In this document: piece after piece, positions 35,166 to 42,897 of the stretch
Layout: each line of letters starts with the position of its first letter
How positions within the stretch are numbered: position 1 is the first letter of the stretch
Assembly (NCBI RefSeq): GCF_010119975.1
Contig: NZ_CP048222.1
Coordinates: forward strand, 3,862,501-3,926,500
From: Rhodocytophaga rosea
GTDB taxonomy: Bacteria; Bacteroidota; Bacteroidia; Cytophagales; 172606-1
Reading direction: 5' to 3'
Length of the DNA stretch: 64,000 nt
The notes under the pieces: model-generated
The model's database searches: none
The model's input: only the letters and a program-made list of their open reading frames with translations
What the model was told of the DNA's origin: nothing
Made by a program: the position numbers and the translations under genes

Positions 35166-36551
35166 CTAATTATCATCAGGTTTGAGTAGTTTTACAGCCT
35201 GTTTGCCTGAAAAATAATGATGCCTTTTTAAAACCTTTGCTAGAAATGGATTGCTGATGCTTACACCATGAACTAGTTCTGGAGTGGGCTTGAAAGCTAC
35301 TACTCCATGGGTATGAGGCGCAATCCAGCCACTCTTCTGAGGATCTACATTTGACTTTTTACAGGCTCTCTCCACCATACTTTTGGTGCAGGTAGCTTTG
35401 CCTGAAAACACCTGCCAGGGTAGGGGTAACTCATTCCATACAATAGTATTGGCATCCAGCTTTCCGCCACTTCGAAAATGCCAGGCTACCACATCGGCTG
35501 CCATCAAACGGAGCACTTTGCCAACACATATCTCTTCTAAGATCGCTTCCATACCTAAACTGAAGACAAGGTTCATCCAGCTATCTCTTGCCTTGTTCCA
35601 GGCACCGGCAAGTGCATTCCAGGTAGAAGAATCATCTCCTTTTTTTACTACCATCGTAGCTTTATTGATGCGGCTGTTCTCCCATACCTCTTTCAGCAAG
35701 CAAGATAACTCCTCAAGTACACTTGTCCACCTACCAAGCAGCATTCCTTTCTGCTCCTCACTTAAGTAAGAAAGCACTCTTGCATTCGGATACACTTGGG
35801 CAATGGCCCACCAGTTGGTAGTAACCTTTGGTTTCAACTCTTTCGATTTCTGAAAGAAGGGAAGTGTTTGCTTTTCCTCTTCCAGCAAGCGGTCAAAGAG
35901 CATGTCTGCTATTTCATCATAAGAGCTTTGTTGCCCAAAAATGGTGAACTCACTTCTCAAATTACAACGGGCTATGTAATAGGCAATGAAACAGGCCGTA
36001 TTTTCATCCTGAGCAAATGCTTCAAAGGTCAGGTGATGGGCAAGGCCATGTTTGGCTACTTTACTAAATTCTCCTTTGCGTATTTCTCTTAAAAGGGTGC
36101 CTTGTTTTCTTTCCAGTCTTTTTAGCAAGCGAAAGCGCTTATTATATTGGCGTTTGGATAATTCAATCCCATTTGCTTTTCGTTCCAATTTATTTAACCG
36201 GTCTTCTACAAAATGACTCTGCCCATACTGTTTATGAATTAACCCTGAGGTTGAAGTAATAAATGCTTCTAATGCCAAAGAATCCTCATAAGTCTGCTTA
36301 GATACAGCAGATAACTTAAAAAGCTCCACGGCTTTGCTTACTTGCTTTTTAGCTCCTGAAGGCTTTGCAAAAGTTTGGCTCATAGAGGTATAGCCCCAGA
36401 GGTTTCTTTTCAAAGTTCCTTGTGCTGCTTTCTGCAGTTTATTTCTTTCCTTTTGGGAAAGTTTACCTTCTAGCAGCAAGAGAATATTTTCTGCAACATC
36501 CTCCGGACGAATCCGGTCAGTGACACTTTGATACAATTTTTCTAAAAGCAT
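35166..36551 (-). CDS. Uncharacterised 461-aa protein of the tRNA-linked locus
   Basis: Soluble, mostly helical, no signal peptide. Very basic and charged N-terminal half with long helices (LNKLERKANGIELSKRQYNKR, cut), then conserved-looking blocks HHLTFEAFAQDENTACFIAYYIARCNLRS, DDSSTWNALAGAWNKARDSW, LRLMAADVVAWHF and C-terminal FKPTPELVHGVSISNPFLAKVL (segments abbreviated). I recall unnamed bacterial homologues with the same blocks but no domain name. No catalytic motif such as a MIDAS, nuclease or ligase signature is evident. Its 3' end is 15 nt from two aberrant tRNA genes and its upstream region shares an element with the tRNA-Pro/746-aa gene, so a tRNA- or RNA-related role is the leading hypothesis from context only. 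Confidence 0.78.
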   Translation of the reverse strand: MLLEKLYQSVTDRIRPEDVAENILLLLEGKLSQKERNKLQKAAQGTLKRNLWGYTSMSQTFAKPSGAKKQVSKAVELFKLSAVSKQTYEDSLALEAFITSTSGLIHKQYGQSHFVEDRLNKLERKANGIELSKRQYNKRFRLLKRLERKQGTLLREIRKGEFSKVAKHGLAHHLTFEAFAQDENTACFIAYYIARCNLRSEFTIFGQQSSYDEIADMLFDRLLEEEKQTLPFFQKSKELKPKVTTNWWAIAQVYPNARVLSYLSEEQKGMLLGRWTSVLEELSCLLKEVWENSRINKATMVVKKGDDSSTWNALAGAWNKARDSWMNLVFSLGMEAILEEICVGKVLRLMAADVVAWHFRSGGKLDANTIVWNELPLPWQVFSGKATCTKSMVERACKKSNVDPQKSGWIAPHTHGVVAFKPTPELVHGVSISNPFLAKVLKRHHYFSGKQAVKLLKPDDN

Positions 36552-36590
36552 GGCTATAATTTTAGCTTCTTAAAAAGCATTTGCTACTTA

Positions 36591-36633
36591 TTGCAACAAA
36601 GTTGAGCATCTAGTGCGCAGCCTTTCTGCGCAG
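36591..36633 (-). promoter_or_regulatory. Shared dyad element upstream of the 461-aa gene
   Basis: Read on the minus strand it contains CTGCGCAG-AAAGG-CTGCGCA, a near-perfect dyad, then CTCAACTTTGTTGCA. The same layout (CTATGCAA-AAAGG-TTGCGTAG … CAATTTTGTTTCA) lies at 42631-42672 upstream of the tRNA-Pro-like gene. CAACTTTG/CAATTTTG at the same place in both approximate the TAnnTTTG promoter box, so the dyad may be an operator next to the promoter. Confidence 0.6.
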
Positions 36634-36815
36634 ATGAAATTATTTTTTACCTACAGAAAAATCATCATTTTCTGTATGGAAACATCTTTCCTGTTGCATC
36701 TATAAGATAAAGCTGTAGAAATGGACTTAAGATGATTATCCTTCTTCCAAAATATTACTACTAGTACATAAAATATAAATTGTCAGGTAATATAGTTATC
36801 TTGTTAAAAAAAGCT

Positions 36816-37289
36816 ATGACAATTTACAAAATTAACTTAAGTAAGGCAGAAAGAACGACTTTAAGTGAATGGGTCAGCAAAGGCAGCAGAAAAGCTAAAG
36901 ATATTCAAAAGGCGTATGTACTGTTGGCAAGCGATGAGCAAACAGGCAGAGAAAGTGAGACAGCGTTAGCAGATACATACCACTTATCTACCAGAAGTGT
37001 AGAGCGAATAAGAAAAGCCTTTTGTGAGCAAGGAATGGCCATCTTTGACAAACAGCAGAGAAAGATCAGAAGTGACAAAAAGATAGATGGGAAGGTAGAG
37101 GCTCATCTGCTGGCTTTGGTTTGCAGTGAACCACCTCAAGGACAGGCAAAGTGGAAACTGCAACTACTGGCAGACAGATTGGTGGAACTACAGGTGATTG
37201 ACTCTATTTCCCACACGAGTGTGGCCGGCATACTAAAAAAAATGAGCTTGGACCTTAACGATGTTAATCTTCGGGTCCGCCTTGGTTAA
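36816..37289 (+). CDS. IS630 transposase N-terminal ORF
   Basis: About 157 aa from ATG 36816 (a TTG start at 36780 would add 12 residues). Helix-turn-helix pair, including ALADTYHLSTRSVERIRKAF and a following winged-helix part (EAHLLALVCSEPPQGQAKW). An A8 run before ATGAGC (37235-37242) could allow a -1 shift into KKNELGP. After that shift two stop codons follow within a 24-nt extra stretch, so fusion to the catalytic ORF is blocked. Confidence 0.85.
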   Translation: MTIYKINLSKAERTTLSEWVSKGSRKAKDIQKAYVLLASDEQTGRESETALADTYHLSTRSVERIRKAFCEQGMAIFDKQQRKIRSDKKIDGKVEAHLLALVCSEPPQGQAKWKLQLLADRLVELQVIDSISHTSVAGILKKMSLDLNDVNLRVRLG

Positions 37290-37294
37290 GGCTT

Positions 37295-37951
37295 ATGTGG
37301 GTGATTCCACCTAAACAAAGCGCGGGTTTTGTTTATCAAATGGAGAAAGTCATCACGGTCTATGAAAGGGCCTATGATGAAAAGCAGCCGGTGGTGACTT
37401 TGGATGAATCCCCTAAACAACTCATCGAAAGTAAACTCTTTATTGGCAAAGATGGAATCAAATATCAGGATAGTATCTATACAAGACATGGGGTAAGGGA
37501 TATTTACATGGTCTTTGAGCTCTTAGCCGGTAAGCGGTACTGTTTTGTAGAAGAAAACCACAATCGTTTCACCTGGGTGAAGATTGTTAGCCAGTTGTTA
37601 GATACTATTTACAAGGACTGCAGGAAGATTACTTTAGTGGAGGATAACCTGTCAGCTCATAAACCAAGTGCTTTTTATGAAGTCTATCAACCTGAAAAAG
37701 CCAAAGCCTACTTAGATAGGATAGAATTTGTTTTTACACCTACTCATGGCAGTTGGTTGAATATGGCAGAAATAGAGTTATCCGTTTTACAAAGAGACTG
37801 CCTTGACAGGCACATAGCTACTGAGGCTGAATTAATAAAACAAGTAAAAGCCTGGCAGGAAAGCAGGAATAAAAAAGCAGTGAAAGCTAATTGGCAATTC
37901 ACCAATGAAGATGCCAGGATTAAACTCAAAAAGCTTTACCCGACTATTTAG
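37295..37951 (+). CDS. IS630 transposase C-terminal (DDE) ORF
   Basis: 218 aa. Catalytic residues visible in VVTLDESPKQ, TLVEDNLSAHK and HGSWLNMAEIELSVLQRDC. Starts MWVIPPKQSAGF, the usual sequence following the family linker (PPWLRL just upstream in the same frame). The 24-nt segment with in-frame TAA codons (between GGACC and GCCTTGG, about 37256-37279) suggests that the full-length transposase cannot be made. Confidence 0.87.
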   Translation: MWVIPPKQSAGFVYQMEKVITVYERAYDEKQPVVTLDESPKQLIESKLFIGKDGIKYQDSIYTRHGVRDIYMVFELLAGKRYCFVEENHNRFTWVKIVSQLLDTIYKDCRKITLVEDNLSAHKPSAFYEVYQPEKAKAYLDRIEFVFTPTHGSWLNMAEIELSVLQRDCLDRHIATEAELIKQVKAWQESRNKKAVKANWQFTNEDARIKLKKLYPTI

Positions 37952-38141
37952 TCTTTATGTACTACTAGTTACATCGGTACCTCTATTTGAAGGTGATTTT
38001 CAAGCAGAGTTGCGACTTAGGTTAAGTAACTATTATTCAGCCCCTTTACAGGCAATATCTTTCAAAATCGGTTTCAAAATGAATATGATCAGCCCAATTA
38101 ATAAATAACTGTCTTCTTTTATTAGCTAGATCTTTAAAGAA

Positions 38142-38845
38142 ATGAAAAAAGCAATAAAACTTCAGATTAACTCTCCTTGTGCGCAGAACTGGCAAGCAAT
38201 GAGTCCGGCAGAAAAAGGAAGATTCTGTCAAAATTGTCAAAAAACAGTGATTGATTTTTCTACTTGGAGTGAGGAGAAGATTAAAGATTTCTTTCAAGAG
38301 CATAGGGGAGGGATATGCGGCAGGTTTCAAGAAGGGCAGTTAAAAACCTATGGCCCGCAGGACCCGCTTTGGTCGTATAGCCCTTCTTTCTATACAGTAG
38401 CGGTAGCTTCTCTGCTTGGAATGAGCACTCTCACTGATTCAGCCGCTCAAGCTAGTATCCATTCTCCATCTCCATCTTATCAAACTGCAGCCGGTAAAGA
38501 TTCTTATCATCAGGTAAGTGATGCTATTCCAAAGGATTCATTACCACCATACCAGATAAAAGGCAGGGTAGTTGATGGTAAAGAAGCGCTTCTAGGAGTG
38601 AATGTAATACTGAAAGGCACCATGATAGGGACTACTACGAATGCTAATGGCGAGTTTACGCTGGTGTTGAGTGAACTGCCAACAAAGCAGACTATCCTTA
38701 TTTTTCTTATATAGGCTATGAAAGCTTAAAGAAAGAGGTAAAGTGGGAGGAAGCTTCCATCATAAATTTAGAGAGAGTGAATATGGAGGCGGATGTTACG
38801 GTTTTAGGAGAAGTCGTATGTATCAATCCGATAAGCAGTTTATAG
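38142..38845 (+). pseudogene. Frameshifted protein with Cys-rich N-terminal motif and carboxypeptidase-regulatory-like domain
   Basis: The first 190 codons include the Bacteroidota motif 'PC..NW..M.P..+GRFC..C.K.V.DFS' (SPCAQNWQAMSPAEKGRFCQ) and a membrane segment (SFYTVAVASLLGMSTLT), followed by a CarboxypepD_reg-like stretch PYQIKGRVVDGKEALLGVNV. The frame stops at 38714 after TILIFLI; the third frame continues as FSYIGYESLKKEVKWEEASI and ends at 38845. Adding one T to the T5 run near 38700 would join them, so this is a single-base loss (or a sequencing error, or a phase-variable homopolymer). Confidence 0.78.
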
Positions 38846-38892
38846 TGGAAAATCAAATCATTGTTCAGATAACCCTTTCTCTTTTTTAACCT

Positions 38893-39780
38893 ATGAGGAA
38901 TATAGTTCTACTTTTGCTGCTTTTTAGCTTTCTTCCATTCTCATCTAAGGGAACGGCTCAACGGCCTGATCTGCTCATCTATCAAGGGGATACGCTAGCT
39001 TTATATGCAAACCCCTTGGAAGCTTACTATACTGAGCAAAATCCAAGGCCCAGGAATTTTGGGATAAACTCCTGTTGGAGCACTGCTTGCTGGAGAGGAT
39101 ACCAAGCCCTTTGGGAAATTAGAGAAGACCACTTATATCTGCTTGCCATTATGGATTGTTGTTATAGGAATGACTATAAAATCACTGCTACATCTCTTGA
39201 CAGCCTTGAAGATAAACTGCCGGCAGAACTACTCATGAAATTATCTTCTTTACAAGGAGAAGAAATTGATGAATAACGATTGGAGGATAGATTAAAAAAG
39301 CAAATAGGCAAAAAGTATACAAATAGATACAAGTCTGTTATTGCAAAATATTCTCTGCTGCCAAGAAAAAACGCTGATCTTAAAAAGCTGTTTCCGGAGT
39401 TGTATCAAGAGGGGAAAGTAGAAGCGGGATGGTTTTCAGGGGATATAAAAATTCCTAAAGGCAAACTGTTGCGATATGTACACATGGGGTATATGTCGAC
39501 CTATGAAAAAGAACTTGTGATTAGCATTGAAAATGGTCTTGTAATAGAAACGAATGAGTATGAAAATAAGCCTATTTCTTTACCTAAAGATTACCGCTTG
39601 ATTACAGCCAATTCCTACTCTCTTTTTGCGCCAGGTGAATTTATTTCTTCTCAAGAGTCGCAACTATTTACTTTCTCTGATACAATTACTTTTAGTAATA
39701 GCGCTCAAAGCAAAAAGCTGGAGGCTATGGCAACCTTCAATGAAAAAAGGCTGGAAAAACGGCAAGGGAGCAGAAAGTAA
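38893..39780 (+). pseudogene. Secreted hypothetical protein interrupted by an in-frame stop
   Basis: Signal peptide MRNIVLLLLLFSFLPFSSKG, then a 127-codon frame ending TAA (39274-39276) after EEIDE. The next codons in the same frame continue as RLEDRLKKQIGKKYTNRYKS and run to 39780 without a further stop. The whole is about 295 codons with one nonsense codon, so a single mutation split it. Contains paired Cys (SCWSTACW, DCCYRND). No family recognised. Confidence 0.72.
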
Positions 39781-39785
39781 AACTT

Positions 39786-40047
39786 TTGTTGGATTCTCTG
39801 CAAGATCATTATGGAAAAGAATATACTTTCAATGGTATCCATATCCAACAAGTCAGGTGGGGTATGGCAGGGTTATATAGATGGAAAAGCCAAAGAGGCG
39901 GATATGTTTATACGCCTTTATACCCTTGTGAACATCAACAGTCATATGATTCTATGGTATTTTCAGAAAGGAGATAATCAGGAGAAGTTTACAGATGAAG
40001 CGAATGTTGTTGCCGGTTCTGTTAAACTACTGGAATTTGGCTACTAG
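39786..40047 (+). pseudogene. Decayed gene fragment, lipoprotein-like C-terminus
   Basis: Two overlapping frames both look partly coding: LLDSLQDHYGKEYTFNGIHI in one and, further on, KSGGVWQGYIDGKAKEADMF to the stop after KLLEFGY in another (39811-40047). The pattern fits one protein with a frameshift near 39850. It may have been a separate short gene. Confidence 0.5.
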
Positions 40048-40116
40048 AATATGCATACTATAAAAGGATGAACAATTGCTTGTCCATCCTTCTACTTATA
40101 ATGAGTTAGCTGTGAA

Positions 40117-42357
40117 TTAATCGACAAGCAACCTGGTTACGGCAGCCGAGTTGATTGCCCATTCTTTGCTGTAGACTTCATCGGCTTGGGAGGTCTCCAT
40201 GATCTGCAATTGCTGTGCTTCTGCCTTGATGGCCAATAACTCTCCAATACTTAATTTAGCTTCTAATTTAGCAAGCATAGTTTCTACATTCTTAGCATCC
40301 AGGTTCTGCACCACTTGCCCTGAGAAAGGTATTTCAAGCCAAATGATTTCTTTCTTTGCTACATCGAGCACACCAAACACCAAACCTTTGGTAAGTGAAT
40401 GTGTCACTCTTACCTGATGCTGCACACAGGAAGGATCATAGGCCACACCTGTTCTCTCGGAGATTTTCATTGGAAATTTGCTGTTCATCCATCCTACAAC
40501 AAGATTAGGCGTAATCGCTCCATAGCTATAGGCATTACAGGTAAAGCTCACATATTTTGCCCCGGCTTTTCTAAGTTCATTAATGTTGATTTCGATATAC
40601 TCAGCAGTACCTACTTTGTCAGGAATGCTTCTGATATCTCCACTATGTTTACATCCTGTAGCCACTAAGTTGCTAAAAGAACAGATTTCTGCTCTTGTAT
40701 CATATGCAATCTGGCAGCTTAGATCCATATCCAGATGCTGGGCAGGAAGGCCACTTCCCCATTGCATAAATAAACGCACAGTATCTCCTTCCACCTCAAA
40801 CCTAGTTCCCATCAACGCGGAAGGCAGGCCTTGCACGGTTTCGCTTCGATCTCCAATGGAAAGGGGCATTTTATAAAGTATGGGATCGATGTAGATGGTT
40901 CGATTCTTAGTCTCAATAGCGGCAAAACGTTTTTGCATAGCCAGCTTACACAAGTCTGCAATGGCCGTTTTCATTTCCTCTAAGCCCTTTTCATCATATA
41001 AGGAAAGCATTCTGTTGGCCGGAACCTGTTTGCTAACTCCTCCCAATGGTTTAACGATTCTAGCGCCTTCTTTCTCAAAATAGATTTCTGCATACATATA
41101 TAGCGTAAAAACCAAGCGGGCAGGTACCTGATCAATAACCTGTGAAAAAGCCTCAATCGGGGACTGCTTTCCAAACCAAAGCATGTTGGCAAACAAGGAC
41201 CTGGCAAATAAGCCCGGACGCTGCTTTAGTAAGGAAAGGGTATTTTCTTCATCAGCACGCAAGCGATAGTAATTGACTCTTCCTTGCCATACCTCATAAA
41301 CCTGGTTATAGAATATATCCAATACTTCTTTTAATTTCTCAAAGCCAGCCCGTTTGCTATATTCTGCTAGGCGAAAAGCTCGGATGAAACGCACCCACAT
41401 TCCTCTTTTGGGGTGCATCATCTCACAGATGGTTTCAGCCTCTAGTGGAAGATTGTTCAACCAGGTAGCTACCATCAAACACTCTTTCCGGCTATATTTT
41501 AATTTCAAGTCTGCGATTGCTTTGCTTTTGGCCTGGGTACTTTTTCCTTCCATTAACCAGATATGCCTGTTATTGCTTTTAGCTCGTTTGATAATGGTTT
41601 TAGGTTCAATAATTTGCAAGAAACCAGTATGTTTAAACCACAAATAGCGCAAAATATCGGTAGGAGAAGTAAACAGACTTTGTGCTTTCTCTGGGCTATT
41701 CTGTGCAATCAGGATATCAAGCACCGCTATCAAAGTTTCTTTCATTCCAACCGATACCTGAGCAGGTATAGGAAACCGGGAAAGTAATATCTTCAAGCTA
41801 TCCATTTGGGTAGCATCCAAAGCTGTTTTGGAGGAAAGCAGATCTTTGAAAAAAGTTTCTATCTCGTTTTCTCTCCACAATTCCAGTACTTTTAATTTAC
41901 TACCCTGTGAATGATAGTCTATCTTACTAAACTCAAAAGGTGTTCCGCAGAAAGGACAGCCAGTATATCGTTCTAATGGGAAAGTGCCATAGGGAATGAT
42001 ATGTCCACACGCTAAGCGAGTACCACTTTCTTGAAACACATTGGCAAAGAAAGTAATAATATGATCAATCAGGTTTTCACCAGTAGGCGTATCCCAGCCT
42101 TTGACCAAAGGTGTCCAGTTTTTGTTCACACCCATCACCTGACGTAACTTTTCAAGCAAGTCTGCCTGAAAAGCAGGTGTAGTTCCATTTAAAGCGGTAA
42201 GTAGGGGCTCTGATACGCCAAAACCAAGCTTAGCTAAATTAGCCACTAGCAAAGAGGTATTTCCTTTGAGGGGTTGATGCGCTGTTTTTACGGCTGCTTG
42301 GGGAATAAAGACAGCTTTCTGGCGTAAACTGACAAGGAGTAATTGGTTCATAGACAT
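40117..42357 (-). CDS. Uncharacterised 746-aa protein of the tRNA-linked locus, zinc-ribbon-like, possible TerD-like C-terminus
   Basis: Soluble. Conserved-looking N-terminus SLLVANLAKLGFGVSEPLL and NWTPLVKGWDTPTGENLIDH. Residues 117-137 hold Cys117-x-His119 and Cys134-x2-Cys137 (LACGHIIPYGTFPLERYTGC / PFCGTPF), a zinc-ribbon or RING-like cluster. Middle ~150-520 is helical. The C-terminal ~530-700 has beta-strands with SGDI, EYIEININELRKAGAKYVSF and YSYGAI, reminiscent of TerD-type domains (low certainty). Such domains occur in bacterial stress and conflict systems. The tRNA-Pro-like gene lies 77 nt upstream on the same strand, in its 5' UTR. Confidence 0.78.
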   Translation of the reverse strand: MSMNQLLLVSLRQKAVFIPQAAVKTAHQPLKGNTSLLVANLAKLGFGVSEPLLTALNGTTPAFQADLLEKLRQVMGVNKNWTPLVKGWDTPTGENLIDHIITFFANVFQESGTRLACGHIIPYGTFPLERYTGCPFCGTPFEFSKIDYHSQGSKLKVLELWRENEIETFFKDLLSSKTALDATQMDSLKILLSRFPIPAQVSVGMKETLIAVLDILIAQNSPEKAQSLFTSPTDILRYLWFKHTGFLQIIEPKTIIKRAKSNNRHIWLMEGKSTQAKSKAIADLKLKYSRKECLMVATWLNNLPLEAETICEMMHPKRGMWVRFIRAFRLAEYSKRAGFEKLKEVLDIFYNQVYEVWQGRVNYYRLRADEENTLSLLKQRPGLFARSLFANMLWFGKQSPIEAFSQVIDQVPARLVFTLYMYAEIYFEKEGARIVKPLGGVSKQVPANRMLSLYDEKGLEEMKTAIADLCKLAMQKRFAAIETKNRTIYIDPILYKMPLSIGDRSETVQGLPSALMGTRFEVEGDTVRLFMQWGSGLPAQHLDMDLSCQIAYDTRAEICSFSNLVATGCKHSGDIRSIPDKVGTAEYIEININELRKAGAKYVSFTCNAYSYGAITPNLVVGWMNSKFPMKISERTGVAYDPSCVQHQVRVTHSLTKGLVFGVLDVAKKEIIWLEIPFSGQVVQNLDAKNVETMLAKLEAKLSIGELLAIKAEAQQLQIMETSQADEVYSKEWAINSAAVTRLLVD

Positions 42358-42434
42358 AGTTATTGATTAATAAAAGGTAATGGTAGGGCTATTTTTCCAA
42401 TAAAGATGAAGTAAGCCCTACTTGACCTAAAAAG

Positions 42435-42550
42435 AGAAGCAGATGGGATTCGAACCCATGACCCACGTGCCCCAAGCTAGAAGTAAGTTTCAATTGACCA
42501 ACTAAGATAATGTTGAAACTAACGTTGCTCTACCGCTGAGCTACTGCTTC
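42435..42550 (-). tRNA. tRNA-Pro-like gene (TGG) with 44-nt insertion in the anticodon stem
   Basis: 116 nt. Acceptor GAAGCAG/CTGCTTC, D-arm GCTC-AGCGGTA-GAGC and T-arm ATGGG-TTCGAAT-CCCAT are perfect. The anticodon stem starts ACGT (42525-42522), then 44 nt of unrelated sequence (42521-42478) precede GCTTGGGGCACGT. Removing the 44 nt gives a canonical arm ACGTG-CTTGGGG-CACGT with Pro anticodon TGG and a 5-nt variable loop. The insert can fold through AGTTTCAA/TTGAAACT (8 bp, 19-nt loop). Discriminator is T, unusual for Pro. Followed by CTTTTTAGG, 77 nt before the 746-aa gene. If unprocessed it cannot be an ordinary tRNA. Confidence 0.88.
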
Positions 42551-42897
42551 ATATATAGATACAGGTAATTGAAAAAAGTTATTTTCGTGAAAGGAAAGGT
42601 GAAGTAACTTTTGCTTGACCTTGTATCTAATGAAACAAAATTGTAGCACACCTACGCAACCTTTTTGCATAGTAAAAAATATTTTATAATTAATTCTTCA
42701 GCGTTTAGTGTCAATGATTATCATTTCTTATTAAGAGAACTACCACAACAGCGGAATTCATGTAAGTTTTCTTCAGGGTCTGTTACTTTTTTTGAGTGAG
42801 GCTGATAAAAGGAAGGCATATACGATTGATCTGTATTTCCCCTAAATCATGCTTTTTCTTTATTCCTATTTCCTGGAGGTATTCCAGTATTTATTCT
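42551..42897. other. Divergent region between tRNA-Pro-like gene and giant secreted protein
   Basis: 347 bp. Contains the shared dyad element (42631-42672) on the tRNA side. The other half presumably carries the promoter of the plus-strand giant gene; no clear consensus box seen. Confidence 0.5.
42631..42672 (-). promoter_or_regulatory. Shared dyad element upstream of the tRNA-Pro-like/746-aa unit
   Basis: On the minus strand: CTATGCAA-AAAGG-TTGCGTAG (inverted repeat, 7 of 8 arm positions, 5-nt centre), followed by CAATTTTGTTTCA. It parallels 36591-36633 in motif order, spacing and the central AAAGG. It lies about 80-120 bp before the tRNA 5' end. Confidence 0.6.

Larger units (their letters stand above)
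36767..37959 (+). mobile_element. IS630-family element (about 1193 bp), second type, probably defective
   Basis: Left end CATAAAATATAAATTGTCAG and right end (complement) CATAAAGACTAAATAGTCGG match at 16 of 21 positions. TA flanks both ends (36765-36766, 37960-37961), and tactactag occurs on both sides. Different from the IS at 20.5 kb in sequence. It sits between the 461-aa gene's upstream element and the decayed plus-strand genes and so separates the two halves of the tRNA-linked locus. Confidence 0.8.

Noticed and set aside
36591-36633. Sigma-54 promoter upstream of the tRNA-linked genes, as in RtcR-controlled RNA repair operons
   Set aside because: The GG and GC elements are 12-13 nt apart rather than 10, and TGGCAC/TTGC is absent. 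The box better fits the Bacteroidota TAnnTTTG type.
42478-42521. Group I or protein-spliced intron in the tRNA-Pro-like gene
   Set aside because: 44 nt is far too short for a group I intron, and bulge-helix-bulge protein-spliced introns are archaeal/eukaryotic; no intron core visible. Reported as an insertion instead.
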